From Sporichthyaceae bacterium (lineage in GTDB: Bacteria; Actinomycetota; Actinomycetes; Sporichthyales; Sporichthyaceae): a stretch of DNA of 64,000 nucleotides. The notes under the pieces were generated by a model. The model had not been told where the DNA came from. It saw only the letters and a list, made by a program, of their open reading frames with translations, and made no database searches. The stretch covers positions 1-64,000 of the forward strand of contig DATASX010000082.1 of the NCBI GenBank assembly GCA_036269075.1, in the 5' to 3' direction. Positions 16,793-24,602 of this stretch are shown here, piece after piece (positions within the stretch are counted from its first letter, which is position 1; the number at the start of each line of letters is the position of its first letter). A program made the position numbers and the translations under genes.

Positions 16793-17629
16793 TTACTTCT
16801 CGCTGGCGTTCGCGATCCGGAACGTGGCGGACTTCAGCGCCTCGGTCTGGGTCGGGTCGGCGAACTGGAAGGCCGCGACCTGCCGGGTCTCGCCCGGGCC
16901 CATGCTCTGCTCGAGCAGCTCGTCGCTGGCGATCCGCGTCTTGCCGCTGGGGTCCAGCGCCTCGAGCTGGATGGTGAACGAGCGCGTCTTGTTGGTCTTG
17001 TTGCGGACCGTGACCGCGAGCTGGCGGATGGGCTGGCCGATGCCGTTGTAGCCGGTCGTGAACTGGCCGAAGGTGACGTCGACGTCGCTCAGGACCGAGC
17101 TGGTCGCCGTGCCACTGGCCTTCTGGTGATCGTCGTGGCCGGTCTTGATGCCCCAGATCATGTTTCCGGCGACCGCCAGGACCGCCGCGACCGCGAGCAG
17201 CCGCCCGGTACGCGCGAAGCGTTCGGCGTGCGCCGCCTCGCCGCGCAGGCGAACCCGCGAGGCCGCGGTGTGCCGACGAAGTTCGCGGGTGGCCACCAGC
17301 ACCGCCAGCACGGCGAACCCGAGCCCGATGTACTTCAGGATCGGCCACCACGCCAGGACCAGCGCGCCGGCGCCGAGCACGAAGGCCGAGACGGCGAAGT
17401 CGACGCGCTGCCGCGGCTCGGACTCGCGCTCGACCGGGGCGTCGTAGCCGGCATAGCGGTCGTAACCGCCGTGCGGCCGCGCCTTGCGGACCTCGGCCTT
17501 GCGCTTGCGGCCGTACCAGTGGCGCCCCAGGTTGACGTTGCGCTCGGGGACGTTGGGCCGCCAGGACGACGATTCGCCACTGCCGTCGCCGCCGTGGCCG
17601 ACCTCTCGCCTGTCGTGCAAGCTGAACAT
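16793..17629 (-). CDS. Membrane protein with extracytoplasmic beta domain, copy A
   Basis: A 278-residue protein. A basic cytoplasmic N-terminus (WYGRKRKAEVRKARPHGGYD) is followed by two membrane helices near residues 75-110 (VSAFVLGAGALVLAWWPIL, GLGFAVLAVLVA) and a third near 140-155 (LLAVAAVLAVAGNMIWG). The C-terminal 110 residues form a beta-sandwich-like domain beginning VDVTFGQFTTGYNGIG, with QLAVTVRNKTNKTRSFTIQL as in DUF4352/FxLYD-type domains. The neighbour at 17863 has the same plan and the same VTFG-x-x-T core, so the two are paralogues. Function unknown; a sensor or scaffold at the membrane is plausible. Confidence 0.8.
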   Translation of the reverse strand: MFSLHDRREVGHGGDGSGESSSWRPNVPERNVNLGRHWYGRKRKAEVRKARPHGGYDRYAGYDAPVERESEPRQRVDFAVSAFVLGAGALVLAWWPILKYIGLGFAVLAVLVATRELRRHTAASRVRLRGEAAHAERFARTGRLLAVAAVLAVAGNMIWGIKTGHDDHQKASGTATSSVLSDVDVTFGQFTTGYNGIGQPIRQLAVTVRNKTNKTRSFTIQLEALDPSGKTRIASDELLEQSMGPGETRQVAAFQFADPTQTEALKSATFRIANASEK

Positions 17630-17862
17630 TGCCCGTTCGGTCCCTTCCACCTGGAACGGCACTACTCGGAGGCGGTCGTACCGGCGAGGAGGGTCAGCGG
17701 GCGCCGGCGACCTGACATGGTGCTTTCAAAGCGTGCGGCTTCGGGTGCGCCGCTGGATACAGACTTGGCGGGATTTGACCGAAGGGCCGCCGGCCCGTGA
17801 CCAATGGGGCGCCAGGTAACAGTGTTGATCATGGCCCGCGTTGACCATGGTCTGCGTGATCG

Positions 17863-18555
17863 CTACTGGACCGACGCCTGCGAGACGTCGTAGTGCGCCG
17901 TCATCAGCTTCGGCACCAGGGTGCTGTTGACGATGTTGAACACCCGGACCTGGGCGATCTGGCCGGGGCCGACGTTGGGTACGAAGGCCGAGTCGGTGGT
18001 GATCACCTGGTTCTTCGCGTCGCGGGCCTCGAACACCAGGTTGTACGACGCAGTGTGGTCGGTGATGTTCTGAACGCTGACCGGGACGGTCGCCATCACC
18101 AGTCCCGTGTTGTCAAGCTCGGTGTGCGGGGCGCCGAAAGTCACAGTGATGTCACGGGACAACACCTGGGCGGTCGAGGCGTCGCCGTCCGGGAGCGCCA
18201 CCGAACCGGCGGCCGGGTTGGGCGGCGGCGCGCTGCTGGTGCCCGTCGACCCGAACGCGGCCGGGGCGACGGTCAGGCCCACGGCAGCGACGATCGACAG
18301 CAATATCCCGGCCCACGCAGTCAGCCCGACCGGGCGAGAGGCTGCCCGGGAGCGCCGCCACGCGGCGAGGGCCAGGCCGATCGAGACCGCGCAAGCGGGC
18401 AGGCAGAGGAAGTTGACCGACTCGACCACGAACGTGGCCACCGCGAGGACGCCGAGCGCCGCCGATGCAATCGCCAGGGGGTCGTACGAACCCGGCGTGG
18501 AAACCGCCGGCTCCTCCCCCAGCCACGGCGGACGGGCGAACCCGATGGTCGTCAT
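17863..18555 (-). CDS. Membrane protein with extracytoplasmic beta domain, copy B
   Basis: A 230-residue protein with about three membrane helices (LAIASAALGVLAVATFVVE, LCLPACAVSIGLALAAW, TAWAGILLSIVAAVGLTVA), then a Pro/Ala linker and a beta domain: RDITVTFGAPHTELDNTG, VPVSVQNITDHTASYNLVF. The last domain parallels that of the gene at 16793 (VTFG core, N-x-T-x-x-x-x-S strand). Start ATG 18555 begins MTTIGFARPP; the longer frame upstream lacks coherent sequence. Head-to-tail tandem with copy A, separated by 233 bp that hold nothing recognisable. Confidence 0.8.
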   Translation of the reverse strand: MTTIGFARPPWLGEEPAVSTPGSYDPLAIASAALGVLAVATFVVESVNFLCLPACAVSIGLALAAWRRSRAASRPVGLTAWAGILLSIVAAVGLTVAPAAFGSTGTSSAPPPNPAAGSVALPDGDASTAQVLSRDITVTFGAPHTELDNTGLVMATVPVSVQNITDHTASYNLVFEARDAKNQVITTDSAFVPNVGPGQIAQVRVFNIVNSTLVPKLMTAHYDVSQASVQ

Positions 18556-18959
18556 CTTTCCCAACCTCCGAAGTGCTTTGCCTGCCCCTCGGTCCCACCT
18601 CGCAGCAGGACCCGGCTCAATGACACCGGACGTGCCGTGATCTTCGCGGCCGTTTGACCATGAACTGGCCGAACGGACCATGGACGCCCAACTGAATGTC
18701 CCCCTTCGGCGGATGTGCGCCGAAGGTGCACGGCCCGGTCATTACCGGCCACGAACTCGATCCCGGTTGAACTGGACCGGCCTGGCGACCGTCCCCCAAC
18801 GGTCGGTATACCCAGGTCAGGCATCAACCGAACGTCTGATTCACGTTCGACGAACGGACCGAATCGAAAGGAACGCGAAACCGGACGAAGCTGCCCGCGG
18901 TCGAAGCCGCCACAAGGGCCCGACCGCACGGTCGGGAACGGCGGAGGGGACACGCGGGA
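18556..18959. promoter_or_regulatory. 404-bp divergent intergenic region with repeated CGAACGGAC boxes
   Basis: CGAACGGAC occurs at 18670-18678 and 18851-18859; the second is part of the near-palindrome CGTTCGACGAACG (18844-18856). A further hairpin GACCGT-N6-ACGGTC lies at 18787-18804, directly before GGTATAC. The GGAGGGGA before 18960 is the ribosome site of the following small gene. The repeated boxes suggest a common regulator for this gene and its paralogue at 14734. Confidence 0.5.
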
Positions 18960-19238
18960 ATGGTCGGTTCGCACTGGTTCGTGTACCCGGTCGAGGACGG
19001 CATCGAGCTGGTGATCGACTCAACCGACGCCGAGGTCTACGAACGAGCGCTGGCCGAGTTCGTCAACCACTTCCTCGACTACGACCTCGTCGACGAGTGG
19101 ACCGTTGACGGCGCCGAGGTCATGCGCTTCGTGCCGGCCCCGGTGAACGCTCCGGCGCCCGAGACGGCGAAGCGCAACCGGCGGAGCAACAAGGTGCCGG
19201 CGCCGCGCAGCGCACCGGAGTCCGCCGAGGCCTGCTGA
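18960..19238 (+). CDS. Small acidic protein, WFVYPVEDG family, copy 2
   Basis: A 92-residue protein, MVGSHWFVYPVEDGIELVID then VYERALAEFVNHFLDYDLV and DEWTVDGAEVMRFVPAPVN. It aligns over its first 65 residues with the protein encoded at 14734, differing in the C-terminal tail (here KRNRRSNKVPAPRSAPES). ATG 18960 is preceded by GGAGGGGA. The conserved block of aromatic and acidic residues suggests a small ligand- or protein-binding domain. No enzyme motif is visible. Confidence 0.8.
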   Translation: MVGSHWFVYPVEDGIELVIDSTDAEVYERALAEFVNHFLDYDLVDEWTVDGAEVMRFVPAPVNAPAPETAKRNRRSNKVPAPRSAPESAEAC

Positions 19239-19299
19239 GGGCACAAGTGCGCACCGCGCGCAATGCCGGGCTCACCAGCGCCGCGCCGAAGCCAGGCCA

Positions 19300-20469
19300 G
19301 TGCGTCGCAAATTCCGCGAATGTGGGCAATGCCGACCCGGTGCCCATGGACTGGAAGGCGTACAGCGGGTAAACATCCGCAGACAGCCCTCTGCCCCGGA
19401 ACGGATCGTCTTGCCCCTCTCGCGCCCAGCGCTGCGCCACGGGCTGGTGCGCCCGGCGATCGGAGGGGTGGCCGTCGCCGCGGTGGTGGCCGGCGCGGCG
19501 TTGGCGGCCCCGGGCTTGCACTCGCACTCCGCGGGTCCCGCGCACGCGACCGCCCGGCTGACCTCGGCCTCGACCGCGAACCCACCGGCCGCGCCGGTCG
19601 ACCCGAACTCCCACCAGGGGCGCATCGACGCGGTCTGGGCCGCCGCCCGGGCCCGGCACCCGCAACCGCCGGTCACCGTCACCAACCCGGACCGCCCGAT
19701 CGACTGCGACCACCTCAAGTGCATCGCGTTCACCTTCGACGACGGCCCGAACCCGCGGACCACCAGTCGGCTGCTGCCGATCCTGGCCGCGAAGCACGTC
19801 CGAGCGACGTTCATGCTGGTCGGCCAGATGGTAGTGGCCGACCCGCACGCGGTGGCCGAGGAGGCCAAGGCAGGCGACATGCTCGGAATCCACACGTGGC
19901 GACACCAGTCGTTGCGTGGCCGGTCGGTCCAGAGCATCGCCGACGACCTCACCCGCACCTCGGCGGCGATCACCAAGGCCTCCGGGTACCGACCGTTCGT
20001 GGTGCGTCCGCCGTACGGCGCCGTCGGCGGGCAGACCGAGATGAACGTCGAGTTCCCGCTGATCAAGTGGGGCGTGGACTCCGAGGACTGGCGCTCGCGC
20101 AACCCGGACGCAGTGTTCAAGCAGGTCACCTCGACCGCCGCGCCCGGCTCGATCGTGCTCATGCACGACACGTACCCGTCGACGATCGACGCGGTCCCCC
20201 GGCTGATCGACTGGTTCGCCGCGCGCGGCTACACGTTCGTGACGGTCTCGGAGTTGTACGGGGGCCAGCTGAAGTCGCACCGGACCTATTTCGGCCGCGA
20301 GAAGGTCGTCGCCGCCAACCGGGCCACGGACCACAAGGCCGGCATCGTCCGCAAGCCGTGGATCGACCCCGGCCCCGCGCCGGCCGTCCCGGCCCCGGGC
20401 ACGCCGGCCGCCCCCACCGCGGAGGTCGCGACACCCGCGCCGAGCCCGACCGAGGACAAGTACTCCTGA
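19300..20469 (+). CDS. Polysaccharide deacetylase (NodB fold), membrane anchored
   Basis: A 389-residue carbohydrate esterase family 4-type protein. A basic N-terminus and one hydrophobic segment (AIGGVAVAAVVAGAALAA, about residues 53-70) export or anchor it. The NodB domain shows FTFDDGPNPRT (residues 144-154, with the paired catalytic/metal Asp), the metal-binding H198-x3-H202 in GIHTWRHQSL, the RPPYGAVGGQ loop near 235 and the final His in IVLMHDTYPST. It removes N-acetyl groups from peptidoglycan or a surface glycan. The C-terminal 40 residues are a Pro/Ala tail. Start is uncertain (GTG 19300 used; a TTG near 19410 is possible). Confidence 0.9.
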   Translation: MRRKFRECGQCRPGAHGLEGVQRVNIRRQPSAPERIVLPLSRPALRHGLVRPAIGGVAVAAVVAGAALAAPGLHSHSAGPAHATARLTSASTANPPAAPVDPNSHQGRIDAVWAAARARHPQPPVTVTNPDRPIDCDHLKCIAFTFDDGPNPRTTSRLLPILAAKHVRATFMLVGQMVVADPHAVAEEAKAGDMLGIHTWRHQSLRGRSVQSIADDLTRTSAAITKASGYRPFVVRPPYGAVGGQTEMNVEFPLIKWGVDSEDWRSRNPDAVFKQVTSTAAPGSIVLMHDTYPSTIDAVPRLIDWFAARGYTFVTVSELYGGQLKSHRTYFGREKVVAANRATDHKAGIVRKPWIDPGPAPAVPAPGTPAAPTAEVATPAPSPTEDKYS

Positions 20470-20480
20470 GCCCGGCGCGC

Positions 20481-20518
20481 CGGTGCCCGGGGCCCGGGAG
20501 CGGGGGCCCCGGGCACCG
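20481..20518. terminator. Strong bidirectional terminator hairpin
   Basis: CGGTGCCCGGGGCCC (20481-20495) and its exact inverted copy GGGCCCCGGGCACCG (20504-20518) form a 15-bp perfect stem with an 8-base loop. It stands between the convergent polysaccharide deacetylase and alcohol dehydrogenase genes. Confidence 0.88.
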
Positions 20519-20533
20519 TGGGTTGCGGCCGGG

Positions 20534-21601
20534 TCAGTTGAACGTGATCAGCGGTTTGACGATCCCGTCGCTCTTGGAGGTCATGAGCTCGAACGCGTCC
20601 TCGATCTGGTCGAACGCGAACGTGTGCGTGGTCATCGGGGTGGGGTCGATCCGACCGCTCTGCATCAGGCGGAGCAGGCGAACCATGCGCTCGGAGCCGC
20701 CGGGGCACAGCGCGGTGTGGATGGCCTTGTCGTTCATGCCCAGGCCCCAGGCGTCCAGGTGCAGCTTCAACGGCTCGGGCACCTCGCCGTGGTAGCCGAT
20801 GTTGGACACCCGGCCGCCGGCCTTGGTGACCGACATGGCGGCCTCGAAGGTGGCGGGGAAGCCGAACGCCTCAATGGCCGCGTCCACCCCGACGCCGCCG
20901 GTGAGGTCCATGATCGCCGCGACCGGGTCGCCCTTGCTGAAGTCGACGATGTCGGTGGCGCCGAACTTCCTGGCCAACGCCTGCCGCTCCGGCCGGGACT
21001 CGACGGCGATGATCCGGCCGGCGCCCATGACGCTCGCGCCGATCGTGGCGCACAGGCCGACCGGGCCCTGGGCGAAAATCGCGACGGTCTCGCCGAACTG
21101 CAGGTAGCAGTGTTCGGCGCCGACGAAGCCGGTGGAGAGCATGTCGCAGCAGTAGACGGCCTGCGCGTCGGTGATGTCGTCCGGGGTGTGCGTGAGGTTC
21201 GCCGAGGCGGCAGGCACGATGAAGTACTCGGCCATGTTGCCGTCCATCTGGGTCGTGTACTTGTACCCGCCCAGCGGGCCGCCGCACTGGCTGGTGAAGC
21301 CGCGCTGGCAGTAGCTGCAGCGGAAGCACGGCGTGACCGCGCCGACCGTGACCCGCTGACCGACCTCGAACCCGGTCACCGCGGCGCCGAGGGAGTGGAT
21401 GACGCCGACGGACTCGTGCCCGAGCGTGCGGCCGGGCTCGACCGGGAGTGCCCCGTTGACGGTGTGGATGTCCGAGGTGCAGATGAGTGCGGCCGTCGTG
21501 CGGACCACCGCCTCCTCGGGACCGGGCGTGGGGATGGGCTTCTCCACCACTGCGGTCTCGTGAGGTTTGTTGATCACGAATGCACGCATCGTCGACGCCA
21601 T
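20534..21601 (-). CDS. Zinc-dependent alcohol dehydrogenase (MDR family)
   Basis: A 355-residue medium-chain dehydrogenase/reductase. Catalytic zinc ligands are Cys41 (ALICTSDIHT) and His62-Glu63 (TLGHESVGV). The structural zinc lobe has four Cys at 92, 95, 98 and 106 (CFRCSYCQRGFTSQC). The cofactor domain shows IFAQGPVGLCATIGA, a G-x-G-P-V-G variant. Closest in appearance to secondary alcohol dehydrogenases of the IPA-DH type (GYKYTTQMDGNMAEYF). Substrate cannot be assigned. ATG 21601 follows GAAGGGAA. Confidence 0.93.
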   Translation of the reverse strand: MASTMRAFVINKPHETAVVEKPIPTPGPEEAVVRTTAALICTSDIHTVNGALPVEPGRTLGHESVGVIHSLGAAVTGFEVGQRVTVGAVTPCFRCSYCQRGFTSQCGGPLGGYKYTTQMDGNMAEYFIVPAASANLTHTPDDITDAQAVYCCDMLSTGFVGAEHCYLQFGETVAIFAQGPVGLCATIGASVMGAGRIIAVESRPERQALARKFGATDIVDFSKGDPVAAIMDLTGGVGVDAAIEAFGFPATFEAAMSVTKAGGRVSNIGYHGEVPEPLKLHLDAWGLGMNDKAIHTALCPGGSERMVRLLRLMQSGRIDPTPMTTHTFAFDQIEDAFELMTSKSDGIVKPLITFN

Positions 21602-21787
21602 ACGAGATTCCCTTCGCTTCGGGTCCGGCAGCGCTGCCGGTTGCCCCACCCAATCGCGCGAATCTCAACAGCACATCAACTCTGCGTCGCCGAAGCGAGG
21701 ATCATGTCCGTTTGGTCCGGTCTGTCCCGGGTACCTACGCTCCACGACCGGCACGCCGAAGCCGGCCAAAACCGCGGAGAGCAGCGC

Positions 21788-21997
21788 ATGACCACGACGG
21801 AGTCGACCGAGACCGATCCAGCGGACGCCCGTGAGCTGACCGAGCGCATCCGGGAGGCCGCCGAGACGGTCTACGAACTCGTGCTCGAGGCCCACGACCG
21901 GAACGTGTGGGAAGCGCTCGGCTACGGCTCGTGGCAGGACTACGTAGGGGTCGAACTGCACCTTGAGGCGCCGGAGACCGTCAGCGCGACTGCCTGA
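21788..21997 (+). CDS. Small helical protein with LGYGSWQDYV motif
   Basis: A 69-residue acidic protein, ELTERIREAAETVYELVLEA then NVWEALGYGSWQDYVGVELH. The W-x-x-L-G-Y-x-S-W-x-x-Y-V pattern occurs in many small actinobacterial proteins, including plasmid and phage-related ones, as far as I recall, where it is predicted to be a short helical DNA- or protein-binding unit. ATG 21788 is chosen as the first Met of the coherent segment. Function unknown. Confidence 0.65.
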   Translation: MTTTESTETDPADARELTERIREAAETVYELVLEAHDRNVWEALGYGSWQDYVGVELHLEAPETVSATA

Positions 21998-22009
21998 GCC
22001 TCGCCGGCG

Positions 22010-22471
22010 TCAGAACCCGCACGCCTTGGTGAGGGTCGTGACGTCCTTCTCCATGGTCTTCTCGGTCGGCAGGAAGTGCTCGAGCTGCGCCTTGGTGTGA
22101 ATGGTCTTCGTCTCGGATGCGGCCGTCCGCAGCACGCTCGCCAGGTTCTTGACGTCGGAGCGGACCTTGGCGGAGGTGCCCTCGGGGGCCGACACCGCAG
22201 CGATCTTCTTCGCACCGCTCGAGGCCTTCTTGCTCCAGCCGTGCAGGGCCGTCAGGAACACGCTCTCGGTGTTGCCGGCCGAGCCCAGCGCGGTGGACGC
22301 CTTGGCGAAGGGCTGCAGGTCCTCGAACACCGTTGCGCAGTACAGCAGCGTGGGGGTGCCGGTCGTCGCCGCGGCCGGGCTCACCGCCGCCTGGGCGTTC
22401 GGGGCACCCGCGCCGATGATGGCGATTGAGGCCACGAAAGCGGTGACTGCGGCAATCCCGGTCCGGCGCAT
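22010..22471 (-). CDS. Secreted alpha-helical protein of unknown function
   Basis: A 153-residue protein with a Sec signal peptide (RRTGIAAVTAFVASIAIIGA, cleavage likely after AQA near residue 28). The mature part is helical and Lys/Ser/Thr-rich, with two cysteines (LLYCATVFEDL near the start, TKACGF at the very end) that could be linked. GGGGGAG precedes ATG 22471. Similar short secreted helical proteins are frequent in actinomycetes. No known domain recognised. Confidence 0.8.
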   Translation of the reverse strand: MRRTGIAAVTAFVASIAIIGAGAPNAQAAVSPAAATTGTPTLLYCATVFEDLQPFAKASTALGSAGNTESVFLTALHGWSKKASSGAKKIAAVSAPEGTSAKVRSDVKNLASVLRTAASETKTIHTKAQLEHFLPTEKTMEKDVTTLTKACGF

Positions 22472-22689
22472 TTCTTGCTCCCCCTGCTCGAAAAGAACGT
22501 CTGGGAGGAGCTTCCGGCGAAACCACCCGCACCGGATCGGGCCTTCGGCCGGCCCTACCCGCCGAACGGATGATTCGGGACGGATCGGGCGCAATCGGGC
22601 GGGACGGACCAACGACGAGGTGCTCGTCCTGGCGCAGGAGGTCCGCACGCTCCGCCGCGCCTGCGCGCCCTACGGCGAAGCGCCCACGA

Positions 22690-22905
22690 TCAGCCCCTCG
22701 GGCAGGGCCGGTCCAGATGCAGCCGGCGGGACACGATGTCGTTGGCGACGTCGCTCAGCGGTCGGTGCATGGCGACGGCATAGGAACGCAGCTTGGCCTC
22801 GGCTTCGTCGATGTCGACGTTGAGCTGAGCCATCACCATGCCGGCCGCGTGGCAGACGGTCAGTGATTCACCGGGATAGGTGTTGGACCTGGGGATCGGG
22901 TTCAT
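22690..22905 (-). CDS. ANTAR-domain-only RNA-binding regulator
   Basis: A 71-residue protein consisting almost entirely of an ANTAR domain: TVCHAAGMVMAQLNVDIDEA then AKLRSYAVAMHRPLSDVAND and IVSRRLHLD, matching the three-helix pattern A-x-G-x-x-M ... A-x-x-x-L-R-x-x-A ... L-x-D-V-A. ANTAR proteins bind paired hairpins in mRNA leaders to prevent termination, usually as the output of a GAF or receiver domain; here no sensor domain is attached. ATG 22905. No dual-hairpin target was found next to it. Confidence 0.8.
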   Translation of the reverse strand: MNPIPRSNTYPGESLTVCHAAGMVMAQLNVDIDEAEAKLRSYAVAMHRPLSDVANDIVSRRLHLDRPCPRG

Positions 22906-23197
22906 GCCGTGACCTTCCGGCGAGAGGAATTTTCGACTGTCGCCGGGGTCCGGAGCGCGTTAGGCGTTCTGCCCACTAACGGCTCGTCTAGTCCTCCGCC
23001 GCCGAGCCGTACGCTCGGCGACCGGGCCGTCACGCGAGGTTATCGAGCGACGGGCCACGTTGTCACCCGGCTTGTATGCCAGGTTCTCCCACGCTGTATG
23101 CCCTTCAGCAGATGTTGGACCCGCCCGCTCGATGTCAGCCTTGCGAACCCCAGCCGTCGACTCCGGAGCGACGCCGAAGGTTCGTGGAGGTCCCGAC
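22906..23197. other. Intergenic region, nothing recognised
   Basis: The 292 bp between the ANTAR gene and the cupin pseudogene hold one weak hairpin (GCCGAG-N7-CTCGGC near 23000) and no convincing frame. GGAGG at 23186-23190 is the ribosome site of the broken gene that follows. Confidence 0.4.
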
Positions 23198-24127
23198 GTG
23201 AAGTGGACGAAGTCCTCGGTGGAACGGTCGTGGTGCTGAGCACCGTCCTGGCCACGGGCGTGGCAACGGCCACGCCGCCGCACGGAGTCGCCGTGTTGAG
23301 AGAATCGCGCGCGGGGCGTTGCGATCGGATCCGGCGTCATCACGGTCACGCCGGGTTCCGGCGCCTACGTCGGGTCGTACGCTCTGGAACCCAATTCGAC
23401 CGCCGGGTGGCGCACGCAGCCGGGGCTCTCGATCCTGGCGATCACCGAGGGCACGGTTCGGGTCGTCCAGGCGCAGGGGTGCACGATCCGCGAGTACCAG
23501 ACCGGGGAGGTCGCGGTCCTGCCGGCCGGTCGGGTGCTGGTCAGCAACGCCGCGAGCAGCGCGCCCGCGACGTTTGTCGGCTACTTCGACAAACTCGACA
23601 AGGGCGCGGCACCGCCGCTCGCGGACGGGGCCGAGACGAAGGCACCCACTGGCTGTACAGGCGGGGACTACCGAGCCGCCCCCGTTGGGCTCACGGCGGT
23701 CGACGGCTCCCGGGGCACCTTCACGTCGATCGCCATGTGCGGCTACGACAAGGCGTTCGAGGCCCGGCGGCTGACGGTGCCAGATGGCGGGGACGTCCTG
23801 ATACTCAGGGTCACCGCCCTCCCGGGTACCAGTACCGGCTGGTATCGCCACTCCCCCGGCCTCGCGATCACCACCAGGGGCCAGGTAGGCATTTATCAAC
23901 CCACCGCCACCGGTTGCGCAAAGGTCGAGGAGAGCCACGCCGGGGACGCCGTCTCGCACGCCCACCACGACCTCCACCTGAGTGTCGTGGAGGGCACGGA
24001 ACCGTACGAGGCCACGCTCATCTACTGGTGCATGGGGAACAACAAGATCCCCATGCCCGGTATCGCCAATTTCGCCGAGGCGAACGACTTCACCCCTGGC
24101 CCGCCCAACGGCTGCACGACGTTCTGA
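23198..24127 (+). pseudogene. Frameshifted secreted cupin-like gene
   Basis: A good ribosome site (GGAGG, 23186-23190) precedes GTG 23198, but that frame stops at 23237. The next segment encodes a signal-peptide-like TVVVLSTVLATGVATATPP in frame +1 (about 23215-23300), and the main domain then continues in the first frame: GSGAYVGSYALEPNSTAGW, GLSILAITEGTVRVVQAQG, EVAVLPAGRVLVSN. The C-terminal half has paired cysteines (GCTGGDY, AMCGYDKAF, YWCMGNNK). So at least one and probably two compensating indels break the gene, by mutation or by sequencing error. Intact, it would be an exported cupin-fold protein of about 310 residues. It is 12 bp upstream of the Rieske gene. Confidence 0.65.
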
Positions 24128-24139
24128 CCAGCTACGGAC

Positions 24140-24586
24140 ATGGGAACTGACGCAGGCTCAGGCGCTGCGAACCTCAGCCCGGAATTCGAGGATCGGGTCG
24201 CCCGCCGCGCGGTGGTGCGGGGCGCGGTCACGTTGTGCGCGGTCGGACTCGGGGGCACCCGGTCGGAGTCCGCCGGGCCGTCCTCGGCGGCGCCCGGCGG
24301 CGAGCCACTCGGCCCCGCCGACAAGGTGCCCGTCGGCGGTGGCGCGGTGTACGCCGAGCAGAAAGTCGTCGTAACGCAGCCGAAAGCCGGGGAGTACAAG
24401 GCGTTCAACGCGATCTGCACGCATCAGCGGTGTCTGGTCGCAAACGTCGAGGGCGGGACAATCAATTGCGCCTGCCACGGCAGCAGGTTCTCGATCAACG
24501 ACGGAGCGGTCGTCCGGGGCCCGGCCCTGCTGCCTCTGGCCGCCAAGGCAGTCAGTTCGAACGGTGGCACCCTCACGCTGACCTGA
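24140..24586 (+). CDS. Rieske [2Fe-2S] protein, exported
   Basis: A 148-residue Rieske protein. Cluster ligands C93/H95 (CTHQRC) and C110/H113 (CACHGSRF) are present, with C98 and C112 placed to form the stabilising disulfide of the respiratory-type Rieske fold. A twin-arginine-like segment ARRAVVRGAV followed by a hydrophobic run (TLCAVGLGG) suggests Tat export with the folded cluster. It is a stand-alone electron carrier; no cytochrome b or c1 partner is present. It follows the broken cupin gene by 12 bp and probably shared its transcript. Confidence 0.88.
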   Translation: MGTDAGSGAANLSPEFEDRVARRAVVRGAVTLCAVGLGGTRSESAGPSSAAPGGEPLGPADKVPVGGGAVYAEQKVVVTQPKAGEYKAFNAICTHQRCLVANVEGGTINCACHGSRFSINDGAVVRGPALLPLAAKAVSSNGGTLTLT

Positions 24587-24602
24587 CGCCCGGGCCACAG
24601 CT

